Shown one piece after another: positions 7,176 through 12,680 of a DNA stretch of 64,000 nucleotides. How positions within the stretch are numbered: position 1 is the first letter of the stretch; each line of letters opens with the position of its first letter. The notes beneath the pieces are model-generated. The model saw only the letters and a program-made list of their open reading frames with translations. It made no database searches and was not told where the DNA came from. The position numbers were made by a program, and so were the translations under genes. The DNA is from a virus: IMG/VR virus record IMGVR_UViG_3300033146_002242, positions 54,288-118,287 of that record; one strand, written 5' to 3'.

Positions 7176-7204
7176 TCATTTATTTATAAAAAGAGAGGTG
7201 TTTT

Positions 7205-7423
7205 ATGAAAATACAAATTTGGCAGATATATTTACTGGTAGTATGCATTCAATTATTAACTTTTTTAATAATAAGTCATATAGCTCGAAAATATGGTTAT
7301 CCTATAAAGACGTGGACACTGAGAGAATGGTCATTCGCTATTTTAATGACTTTTATATTTCCCATAGGGTGGTTAGAAATATTCAGAGCTTCTATATGGC
7401 CATTTCTTATTAAAGAAAGATAA
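7205..7423 (+). CDS. small membrane protein, 72 aa (paralogue of 5597-5905)
   Basis: AGAGAGGTGTTTT lies before the ATG. Two hydrophobic segments (about residues 6-24 and 43-62) flank RKYGYPIKTWTLREW, and FPIG falls in the second. This layout mirrors the 102-aa protein at 5597. It sits between tRNA-Lys and tRNA-Ser. Function unknown; probably an inner-membrane protein. Confidence 0.6.
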   Translation: MKIQIWQIYLLVVCIQLLTFLIISHIARKYGYPIKTWTLREWSFAILMTFIFPIGWLEIFRASIWPFLIKER

Positions 7424-7447
7424 ATATTTAAAATATTAATTTAATAA

Positions 7448-7536
7448 GGAGAGGTGGTCGAGTTGGTTTAAGGCACCGGTCTTGAAAACCGGCGAGGGTT
7501 TATAGCCTTCCGTGGGTTCGAATCCCACCCTCTCCG
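7448..7536 (+). tRNA. tRNA-Ser(UGA)
   Basis: A class II tRNA with a long variable arm. Acceptor GGAGAGG pairs with CCTCTCC. The anticodon arm CCGGT/ACCGG has loop CTTGAAA (anticodon TGA). The T arm is GTGGG/CCCAC and the discriminator is G7536. CCA is not encoded. It reads UCA. Confidence 0.94.
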
Positions 7537-7569
7537 TCAAAATATTAATATTATTTAAAAAGGATTAAT

Positions 7570-7743
7570 ATGATAAATACAATTTTATTAGTAATATCTA
7601 TAATTGGGTTATTGGTATTAATAGTGTTGGGTATTTTATTTATAATCGAGATAAATAAAATATTTAATCGAGGTATATCAAATGAAACAATCGAAAAAAT
7701 ATTAGATAGAAAACCAATTTTTTGGATACCTCCATTTAATTAA
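7570..7743 (+). CDS. small membrane protein, 57 aa
   Basis: AAAAAGGATTAAT precedes the ATG. Residues 4-27 form one strongly hydrophobic segment, followed by a charged cytoplasmic-type tail ending IFWIPPFN. It lies between tRNA-Ser and tRNA-Pro. Function unknown. Confidence 0.55.
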   Translation: MINTILLVISIIGLLVLIVLGILFIIEINKIFNRGISNETIEKILDRKPIFWIPPFN

Positions 7744-7747
7744 AAAA

Positions 7748-7776
7748 TTTACATTTGCATATTAAGTAAATATGAC
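7748..7776 (+). promoter_or_regulatory. TTTACA palindromic element 1
   Basis: TTTACA, 17 bases, then TATGAC, with an inverted repeat CATATT/AATATG (7758-7763/7769-7774). It lies about 30 bases upstream of tRNA-Pro. Similar elements occur at 7902, 8005, 8296, 10244 and 12050, so it is a candidate promoter or operator. Confidence 0.35.
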
Positions 7777-7807
7777 GATTTATACTTTTTATTTATAAAT
7801 TTAATGT

Positions 7808-7881
7808 GTGGGTGTGGCCTAGTCTGGTAAGGCACCTGATTTGGGATCAGGAAATCGGAGGTTCAAATCCTCTCACCCGCA
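7808..7881 (+). tRNA. tRNA-Pro(UGG)
   Basis: Acceptor GTGGGTG pairs with CACCCGC with one G-U pair. The anticodon stem CCTGA/TCAGG has loop TTTGGGA (anticodon TGG). T arm GGAGG/CCTCT, discriminator A7881, CCA not encoded. It reads CCA. Confidence 0.93.
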
Positions 7882-7901
7882 TCAATTTTGTAATTTTTAA
7901 A

Positions 7902-7930
7902 TTTGCACTATGAACAATAGTGACAAATAG
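7902..7930 (+). promoter_or_regulatory. TTTGCA palindromic element 2
   Basis: TTTGCA at 7902-7907 is followed by the dyad CACTAT/ATAGTG (7906-7911/7917-7922). It lies directly upstream of a micro-ORF at 7944 and resembles the other short palindromes here. Confidence 0.3.
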
Positions 7931-7943
7931 CAGAGGATTGTAA

Positions 7944-8021
7944 ATGAGGAGATACAGATTGATATATATTATCATTAGTATATATTCCATAATAATTTAT
8001 AAATATTACACATTATACTAA
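7944..8021 (+). CDS. possible 25-aa hydrophobic micro-peptide
   Basis: AGAGGATTG lies at the right distance from the ATG. The product would be nearly all Ile, Tyr and Leu, a single membrane segment. Its stop overlaps an ATG at 8021 that opens a nine-residue frame ending in TGA across the ATG of the gene at 8047. Such a chain could be a leader controlling 8047, or a chance effect of AT-rich sequence. Confidence 0.3.
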   Translation: MRRYRLIYIIISIYSIIIYKYYTLY

Positions 8022-8025
8022 TGTG
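8005..8025 (+). promoter_or_regulatory. ATTACA palindromic element 3
   Basis: ATTACA followed by CACATTA/TAATGTG (8009-8015/8019-8025), a perfect 7-bp dyad. It overlaps the end of the micro-ORF and lies about 20 bases before the start at 8047. Confidence 0.35.
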
Positions 8026-8046
8026 GCGGCTGGCGTTGGATTTAAT

Positions 8047-8283
8047 ATGATTATATATCGATGTGATAGATGTAATAAAAAAATGGATGAAGATGAGAAT
8101 CGTAGAATTGAAGGATTTAATAAATTTTCATCTAATGATATTATGCATTTTACAATTTCAATAAAGCCAGATAATAAACATTTTTGTCATGATTGTATCA
8201 GGCTTATGGTAATCAATGCATTAGAAGATCCCAACAATAATATATTATATGGGTGTAATACAAAATATATTAGTAATAAATAA
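8047..8283 (+). CDS. hypothetical zinc-ribbon-like protein, 78 aa
   Basis: The ATG at 8047 is preferred over a GTG at 8023 because it gives the natural N terminus MIIYRCDRCNKKM. Two cysteine pairs (CDRC and, 40 residues on, CHDC) suggest a zinc-binding treble-clef or ribbon. A comparable protein lies at 24435. It is the gene immediately upstream of the Cas12m-like effector but has its own upstream palindrome. Confidence 0.6.
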   Translation: MIIYRCDRCNKKMDEDENRRIEGFNKFSSNDIMHFTISIKPDNKHFCHDCIRLMVINALEDPNNNILYGCNTKYISNK

Positions 8284-8295
8284 ATTTATTTATGC

Positions 8296-8324
8296 ATTAC
8301 ACATTTTAAATGTGACAATATAAT
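8296..8324 (+). promoter_or_regulatory. promoter with embedded palindrome upstream of the Cas12m-like gene
   Basis: ATTACA at 8296-8301, exactly 17 bases, then a consensus TATAAT at 8319-8324. The spacer holds the dyad CACATTT/AAATGTG (8300-8306/8308-8314). The effector starts 39 bases after the -10, preceded by AAAGGAG. This is the best promoter match in the region, and the dyad could be an operator. Confidence 0.6.
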
Positions 8325-8362
8325 ATTGTATTATTTTTTAAAAAAAGTGAAAGGAGCTTTGT

Positions 8363-10117
8363 ATGAAGAAAGTTGTTGTGAGAAAATATAGATGTTGGGA
8401 GCCTTTGAATATGGGGCAGGATGTAATTACCCAGTTGTGGTTGCAAAATCAAATGTGGAATAAATTAGTAGAGATGGAACAAAATTTATATAAGAAGTAT
8501 AGAGAAGTTATGTCTACTGATACAGCAGTAGCTGAAATTGAAGAAAAATTAACTCAAAATGATACTGCTATTAAAGCATATATGGAAGAAAGAAATGAAA
8601 TAAGGAAAAAACTTAAAAAGAAGAAATGTGCTGAAACAGCATATTTTGATGAACAAATTAAAGAATTATCAGCAGAATCAAAAGAGCTTCGTAAGATAGC
8701 TCGGGAAAAAAGAAAAGAAGCAAAAGAAAAAGTTAAACCTTTACTTGATGAAATCAATCAAGAAAGAAAGGAAAGAAGAAAAAAAATATATCAAAATTCG
8801 GGGTTGTTTTGGGGTAATTATAACAGAGTCATGGCATCATTTGATATCGCTGTATCAAAATCGATGAAAACTGGCAGCACTTTACGTTTTCATCGATTTG
8901 ATGGAACTGGAATTTTTAAAAATTTCTTGTCCCCCGGCCGAACAAATGATGACATGTTAAATGGAAAGTTAAGTTACTTACATTTACAGGACATTCCTGC
9001 TGAGTCATTTAATGATTATATCGGTAGAAATAATCCATGTAAAATGGTTCTCGGTAGTCGTAGAGAAAGATCACGAAAATATGGGCTTCTCAAATTCACG
9101 ATTTATCGAGGAAAAGATGAAGAAGGAAATAGAATAAATAGAATGTTAGAAATGCCAGTGCTGCTTCACCGTCCATTGCCAGATGATGAAGATTTATTAA
9201 TTAAAGAAGCCGTTGTACGGCGGGAGTGTGTATCACCCGGTGAATATAGATGGTTTTTTATATTAACATATGTTGGTGGTGAATTTCAGCCAGTTCAACA
9301 TGTTAATACTGGTAGTGTTGCTGGTATTAACATGGGTTGGAAAACTGTCAATAATAATACATTGCGAATTGCTACTTTGGTGTCGGATAAAGAAACAGTA
9401 CATTTCATTCTACCAGAAAAAATTATGAAAACATATGATTATTTAAATCAATTAAAATCGGAAGTCGATAGCATGATTAACCATGCTATTGCTAGAATAA
9501 AAGAGATTATGAAAGATGATGATGAACTTCCTGAATCAATGGGAGTTTATTTAACCAGAATAACAAAGGCCAAACGGCCGCGATATGATTTATTAGAGAA
9601 AATGATGTGGGTATGGGATAAAGAATTGTCATATAAACCAGAAGAATTTTCTGAGGCAAAGGCTCATTTTGATTATCTTAATCGTGTTTTATCTGAGATG
9701 AATAATTTGAGAGATAAAGTCCGTGGACACCGGTTAGATTTATATCGGTGTTGGACAAAAATGATTACTCAAAAATATGAAACAATTATTGTTGATAAAT
9801 TAAATTTGGCGCAACTAAGTAAATTGGAGGCCGATGATGGCACTCCCACCAATAACTTACCAGAAGCAGCTCGTAAAAATCGAGTCATTGCATCGGTAGG
9901 TATTTTTAAAGAATGGCTTGATAAACAGGCTTTGAAAGTGGGGTCTGTAATTATTAAGAAATCAATTAAATCATCCACAATCTGCTCAGATTGTGGCGGT
10001 AAATTGATTAGAAAAGACAGTATCATATGGGCGTGCGAAAATTGTGGTAGCGTGTTTGACCAAGATGTTAACGCGGCTACTAACTTGATACGGTCGTATC
10101 AAGAAGAAGCAGCGTGA
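8363..10117 (+). CDS. Cas12m-like (type V-M) RNA-guided effector with degenerate RuvC, 584 aa
   Basis: The protein has the layout of the compact Cas12/TnpB superfamily. A long charged coiled-coil helix fills about residues 50-150. RFDGTG (178-183) and HRPLP (about 269-273) are motifs I associate with Cas12m (formerly V-U1/C2c10). RuvC-I reads GINMGW with Asn323 where Asp is expected. RuvC-II reads IIVDKLNL with Asp478 in place of Glu. A zinc ribbon follows (C541, C544, C558, C561), and RuvC-III reads DQDVNAATN (D566/D568). Cas12m binds DNA under crRNA guidance and silences without cutting; the changes here fit that. No cas1/cas2 or array is visible, so the guide source is unknown. Local GC is higher than in neighbouring genes, hinting at transfer. 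The alternative is a nuclease-dead TnpB-type repressor. Confidence 0.8.
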   Translation: MKKVVVRKYRCWEPLNMGQDVITQLWLQNQMWNKLVEMEQNLYKKYREVMSTDTAVAEIEEKLTQNDTAIKAYMEERNEIRKKLKKKKCAETAYFDEQIKELSAESKELRKIAREKRKEAKEKVKPLLDEINQERKERRKKIYQNSGLFWGNYNRVMASFDIAVSKSMKTGSTLRFHRFDGTGIFKNFLSPGRTNDDMLNGKLSYLHLQDIPAESFNDYIGRNNPCKMVLGSRRERSRKYGLLKFTIYRGKDEEGNRINRMLEMPVLLHRPLPDDEDLLIKEAVVRRECVSPGEYRWFFILTYVGGEFQPVQHVNTGSVAGINMGWKTVNNNTLRIATLVSDKETVHFILPEKIMKTYDYLNQLKSEVDSMINHAIARIKEIMKDDDELPESMGVYLTRITKAKRPRYDLLEKMMWVWDKELSYKPEEFSEAKAHFDYLNRVLSEMNNLRDKVRGHRLDLYRCWTKMITQKYETIIVDKLNLAQLSKLEADDGTPTNNLPEAARKNRVIASVGIFKEWLDKQALKVGSVIIKKSIKSSTICSDCGGKLIRKDSIIWACENCGSVFDQDVNAATNLIRSYQEEAA

Positions 10118-10121
10118 ATAT

Positions 10122-10166
10122 ATTCCCTGACATGAGAATATTTCAAAAATTCTCATGTCAGGGAAT
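10122..10166 (+). terminator. 18-bp perfect hairpin after the effector gene
   Basis: Bases 10122-10139 pair perfectly with 10149-10166 over a 9-base loop, with TTTTT starting three bases later. It lies five bases after the effector stop codon. The simplest reading is a terminator; a structured 3' RNA serving the effector is an untested alternative. Confidence 0.6.
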
Positions 10167-10243
10167 CATTTTTACACGGTAAATACATACAAATCGTGGC
10201 AACTTATCAGGTCAAATATTATTATAATATTTGAATTTTTGAA

Positions 10244-10272
10244 TTTACACATTTAATTAAATGTGATATGTC
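10244..10272 (+). promoter_or_regulatory. TTTACA palindromic element 5
   Basis: TTTACA, 17 bases, then TATGTC. The 18-base segment 10248-10265 is a perfect palindrome. It lies just ahead of the gene at 10289; the distance is short for a promoter, so an operator role is equally likely. A second dyad (CAAATATT/AATATTTG) lies at 10213-10233. Confidence 0.4.
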
Positions 10273-10288
10273 CTGGGAAGTCAATTAT

Positions 10289-10603
10289 ATGGAAACTTGT
10301 AATAAAGAATGTGATTTATACCCCATGACAATGGGGTGCATAGATTGTAAACATTATGATAATGATTTAGCTGCAAAAAATACTATTCAAAAATTTATAG
10401 ATTCATATAAAGGTGAAATAAATGGTATTCATATGATTATTGCAGCATGTGATTATATGGAATGGAGTTTAGCAATCCCAAAAGAAGAACATATAAATGA
10501 AAATGATAATATAAAAGGTTTGATTATTGGAGAAGAAAATTACGTATCATCTATTTTAGATAAAATAGATGGTGTTAAATTTAACCCAACAAATAAAAAT
10601 TAA
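10289..10603 (+). CDS. hypothetical Cys-rich protein, 104 aa, possibly frameshifted
   Basis: The ATG at 10289 has GGGAAG upstream; an in-frame ATG at 10268 lies inside the palindromic element. The N-terminal part carries CNKECDLYPMTMGCIDC, a likely zinc site of a kind common in small phage proteins. The frame ends in an A-rich tract. An open frame without its own start continues at once (10597-10764), so the true protein may be longer. Confidence 0.55.
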   Translation: METCNKECDLYPMTMGCIDCKHYDNDLAAKNTIQKFIDSYKGEINGIHMIIAACDYMEWSLAIPKEEHINENDNIKGLIIGEENYVSSILDKIDGVKFNPTNKN

Positions 10604-10764
10604 ATCTAAAAAATCCTATATCAGAAAAAACATTTTTAATAGGTAAAATATGTGGAATTAAAAAACCTGTTATAACAGGTGAATCATTTATTTTAATGAT
10701 TGAACATAAATCACATAAATCAGTTGTGTGGAATATTCCAGCAACTGATGTTGAATTAATATAA
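10597..10764 (+). pseudogene. start-less open frame continuing 10289-10603
   Basis: The frame encodes a protein-like sequence (NPISEKTFLIGKICG and, later, SVVWNIPATDVEL) but has no start codon before it. Reading AAAAA at 10595-10599 as six A, or a -1 slip there, would join it to the preceding gene. Sequencing indel, real mutation and programmed slippage cannot be told apart here. Confidence 0.4.
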
Positions 10765-10769
10765 TTATT

Positions 10770-10857
10770 GTCCAATATAAAATTGGGACCATACATACAG
10801 CAGCTATTATAACAATATAATCATTTTATTATAAATTATCCAATATTATAATTGGGT
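10770..10857 (+). repeat. two TCCAAT...ATTGGG hairpins, non-coding
   Basis: TCCAAT ATAAA ATTGGG at 10771-10787 recurs as TCCAAT ATTATA ATTGGG at 10839-10856. Otherwise 10765-10883 holds no gene. The units resemble the other short palindromes of this region and lead up to tRNA-Gln. Confidence 0.4.
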
Positions 10858-10883
10858 CAACGATACAAATAACATTTATTAAA

Positions 10884-10957
10884 TGGGGTGTCGTTCAATG
10901 GTAGGACAACAGCCTTTGGAGCTGTTTATTGGGGTTCGAATCCCTACACCCCAGCCA
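10884..10957 (+). tRNA. tRNA-Gln(UUG)
   Basis: Acceptor TGGGGTG pairs with CACCCCA. Anticodon stem ACAGC/GCTGT with loop CTTTGGA (anticodon TTG). The T arm has loop TTCGAAT. Discriminator G10954 and an encoded CCA (10955-10957). It reads CAA. Confidence 0.94.
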
Positions 10958-11027
10958 TTTGATATTTACTCTATATAATATATAATAATGGGAAATTAAT
11001 ATTTAAAATATTGATTAAATAATGGAA

Positions 11028-11043
11028 TTTACCAATTAAATTG
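11028..11043 (+). promoter_or_regulatory. TTTACC palindromic element
   Basis: TTTAC followed by CAATT A AATTG (11033-11043), the same layout as the elements at 7748, 10244 and 12050. It lies about 60 bases upstream of tRNA-Asn. Otherwise 10958-11100 is AT-rich with no gene. Confidence 0.3.
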
Positions 11044-11100
11044 TTTTAATAACAATTACTTTTTATATATATTGATAAATAAATAGGGTAATTTGTTTAA

Positions 11101-11176
11101 TCCTCGGTAGTTCAGTTGGCAGAACAAGTGGCTGTTAACCACTATGTCGCAGGTTCGAGTCCTGCCCGGGGAGCCA
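11101..11176 (+). tRNA. tRNA-Asn(GUU)
   Basis: Acceptor TCCTCGG pairs with CCGGGGA. Anticodon stem AGTGG/CCACT with loop CTGTTAA (anticodon GTT). T arm GCAGG/CCTGC. Discriminator G11173 and encoded CCA 11174-11176. Confidence 0.94.
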
Positions 11177-11197
11177 TTTTTTAGATGAAAGGAATAT

Positions 11198-11365
11198 ATG
11201 GATTTTATAACTTGGTGGTTTAATCATCATTATGTAGTATCTACTTTATTAACACCTTTTATGACACTAGCTTGGGTATTTTATAAAGGGCTAGTAATAA
11301 GAGGTATATTTACAGTTATTTGGATTATAATTGAGCTTATTATTATGACAGTCGGATCGTCATAG
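11198..11365 (+). CDS. small membrane protein, 55 aa
   Basis: GAAAGGAATAT precedes the ATG. The protein has two hydrophobic stretches (about residues 12-29 and 37-52) with an aromatic N terminus. It follows tRNA-Asn by 21 bases. Function unknown; it belongs with the other small membrane proteins of this accessory region. Confidence 0.5.
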   Translation: MDFITWWFNHHYVVSTLLTPFMTLAWVFYKGLVIRGIFTVIWIIIELIIMTVGSS

Positions 11366-11692
11366 GCGAATCACATCCGGTATTGGGGTAATTTCAAAAT
11401 TAAGAAACTCTCTGATATACGATGGAAAAAGAAACGGTGTAATTCCGTACCCGACTTTTAAAATCTCATCAACGGACACATCATTAGTATTTTCAGAATA
11501 ACAAATATTGATAAAAATTCGAAAACCCCGATATATGTAGAAGAATTTGAGTTTAGCAGGGATGAATGGAATAGTGAACCACCAGAATGCTTACAAAAAG
11601 CTATAGTTGCATGTAAAAGTAAAACACAGTGTTATCATTGCAGAACTGTGTATTATGCAGCTGAAAAAAAGGAGGATTGTGTTAATGCATGA
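11349..11692 (+). pseudogene. possible frameshifted gene without a start codon
   Basis: Two plus-strand frames abut: 11349-11501 and 11462-11692. The second ends CKSKTQCYHCRTVYYAAEKK..., a convincing Cys-containing tail whose TGA overlaps the start of the next gene. One extra T in the run near 11490 would join them. No ATG, GTG or TTG with a ribosome binding site heads either frame. It may be a decayed gene, a sequence error or a gene with an unusual start. Confidence 0.35.
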
Positions 11693-11945
11693 TTCACATG
11701 AGATTTATGAATTTATATATAATGGATTTTGTGTTGAGCGATTGAATAAAAATAAAACAGTATATACAGCTAAATTTAAAAAATGGACCCGTGATCCGGG
11801 TATTGGAATTTTTGAATGTTCTGATGGAAAAAATCGGTATATTCCAACCTGTGCAATAAAAGATTTTGATACACTACATATACATCCTAAACAAGATGTA
11901 AACGTAAAAGAAAAACTTTTGATGTGCAACTCTGCTACATCATAA
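11685..11945 (+). CDS. hypothetical protein, 86 aa
   Basis: The start at 11685 follows AAAGGAGGATTGTGTTA, a strong site; the frame is open further upstream but lacks one. The protein is soluble, with a predicted beta-rich middle (TAKFKKWTRDPGIGIFEC). No family is recognised. It ends 10 bases before the next tRNA. Confidence 0.65.
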   Translation: MHDSHEIYEFIYNGFCVERLNKNKTVYTAKFKKWTRDPGIGIFECSDGKNRYIPTCAIKDFDTLHIHPKQDVNVKEKLLMCNSATS

Positions 11946-11954
11946 GTGAAATTA

Positions 11955-12031
11955 GGGCCCTTAGCTCAGTTGGTTAGAGCTCCCGGCTCATAACCGGGCG
12001 GTCCGGGGTTCGAATCCCTGAGGGCCCACCA
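11955..12031 (+). tRNA. tRNA with CAU anticodon (Met or Ile2)
   Basis: Acceptor GGGCCCT pairs with AGGGCCC. Anticodon stem CCCGG/CCGGG with loop CTCATAA. Discriminator A12028 and encoded CCA. The acceptor and anticodon arm look more like bacterial tRNA-Ile(CAU), which after lysidine modification reads AUA, than like elongator Met. AUA is very frequent in these genes. Identity cannot be settled by eye. Confidence 0.9.
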
Positions 12032-12049
12032 TGTAAAAAATTAGTTAAA

Positions 12050-12072
12050 TTTACGCAATACAATGTTGCGGC
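12050..12072 (+). promoter_or_regulatory. TTTACG palindromic element 6
   Basis: TTTACG followed by the dyad CGCAA/TTGCG (12054-12058/12066-12070). It lies about 85 bases upstream of the gene at 12158. It is GC-richer than the other elements but has the same layout. Confidence 0.3.
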
Positions 12073-12157
12073 ATTTTATTATTGTTTTTAAATTAAAAAT
12101 AAATATGGTATTTTCAGTATGGTTTTTTATGTAACTTAAATAAAAAAGGAGATCTAT

Positions 12158-12493
12158 TTGGAGACACAATATTTAGCTACACTTAATATCAAATCAGAAT
12201 GGGATACTAGTTTGAGAAATAAATCAAAAGTGTATGAGTTATGTAGAGATATTTACTACAAGCTTTATGATGTGAGAATTAATGGTGAGCCCATTGGATT
12301 TGTTGAGCGGGACATGATTTATGAGTCTCGCCAAGAAATCTTGGATGAATTACGTGTATTAATGTATAATGAAAATGCAAATATTGAAGATCTATCCAAG
12401 ATTATGACATCCCTACATAACTGGGGAAATAAATTGATTCGTATTGACGTAATTAATCATTCTAAATTAGCCGTGTGTAATATAATTATGTGA
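12158..12493 (+). CDS. hypothetical protein, 111 aa
   Basis: TTG start with AAAAAGGAGATCTA upstream; no ATG competes. The protein is helical and charged, with no Cys or membrane segment. It closes the accessory region and is followed by a strong terminator. Function unknown. Confidence 0.6.
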   Translation: METQYLATLNIKSEWDTSLRNKSKVYELCRDIYYKLYDVRINGEPIGFVERDMIYESRQEILDELRVLMYNENANIEDLSKIMTSLHNWGNKLIRIDVINHSKLAVCNIIM

Positions 12494-12509
12494 TATATCA
12501 TTGCATATA

Positions 12510-12537
12510 AGCGAGGGCAACGCCCTCGCTTTTTTTG
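12510..12537 (+). terminator. intrinsic terminator
   Basis: AGCGAGGGC/GCCCTCGCT (12510-12518/12522-12530) with a 3-base loop, followed by seven T. A textbook rho-independent terminator between the accessory region and the DpdA-like gene. The remaining leader to 12680 shows nothing else. Confidence 0.9.
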
Positions 12538-12680
12538 TCTTTTTTTTTGTGATCATATCTTATAATCAATACATATCAAACAAGTCGATATTTTAAATTA
12601 CTGCGAACACAAAAATACACAAATCATTTCCAAAAAGAATATTCCTTTCTTTTTATTAAAATCTAGTCGAGGTAGTCGAA

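Noticed and set aside
8363-10117. Ordinary IS605-type transposon TnpB with its insertion sequence ends
   Set aside because: There is no TnpA, and no left/right end hairpin pair was found around the gene. The motifs RFDGTG and HRPLP and the degenerate RuvC residues favour Cas12m. A dead TnpB remains a weaker alternative.
11360-11572. Minus-strand open frame with protein-like sequence (ILKVGYGITPFLFPSYIREF) opposite the suspected frameshifted gene
   Set aside because: It has no start codon and no ribosome binding site, ends inside the preceding gene, and all neighbours are on the plus strand. The plus-strand frames are better coupled to the next gene.
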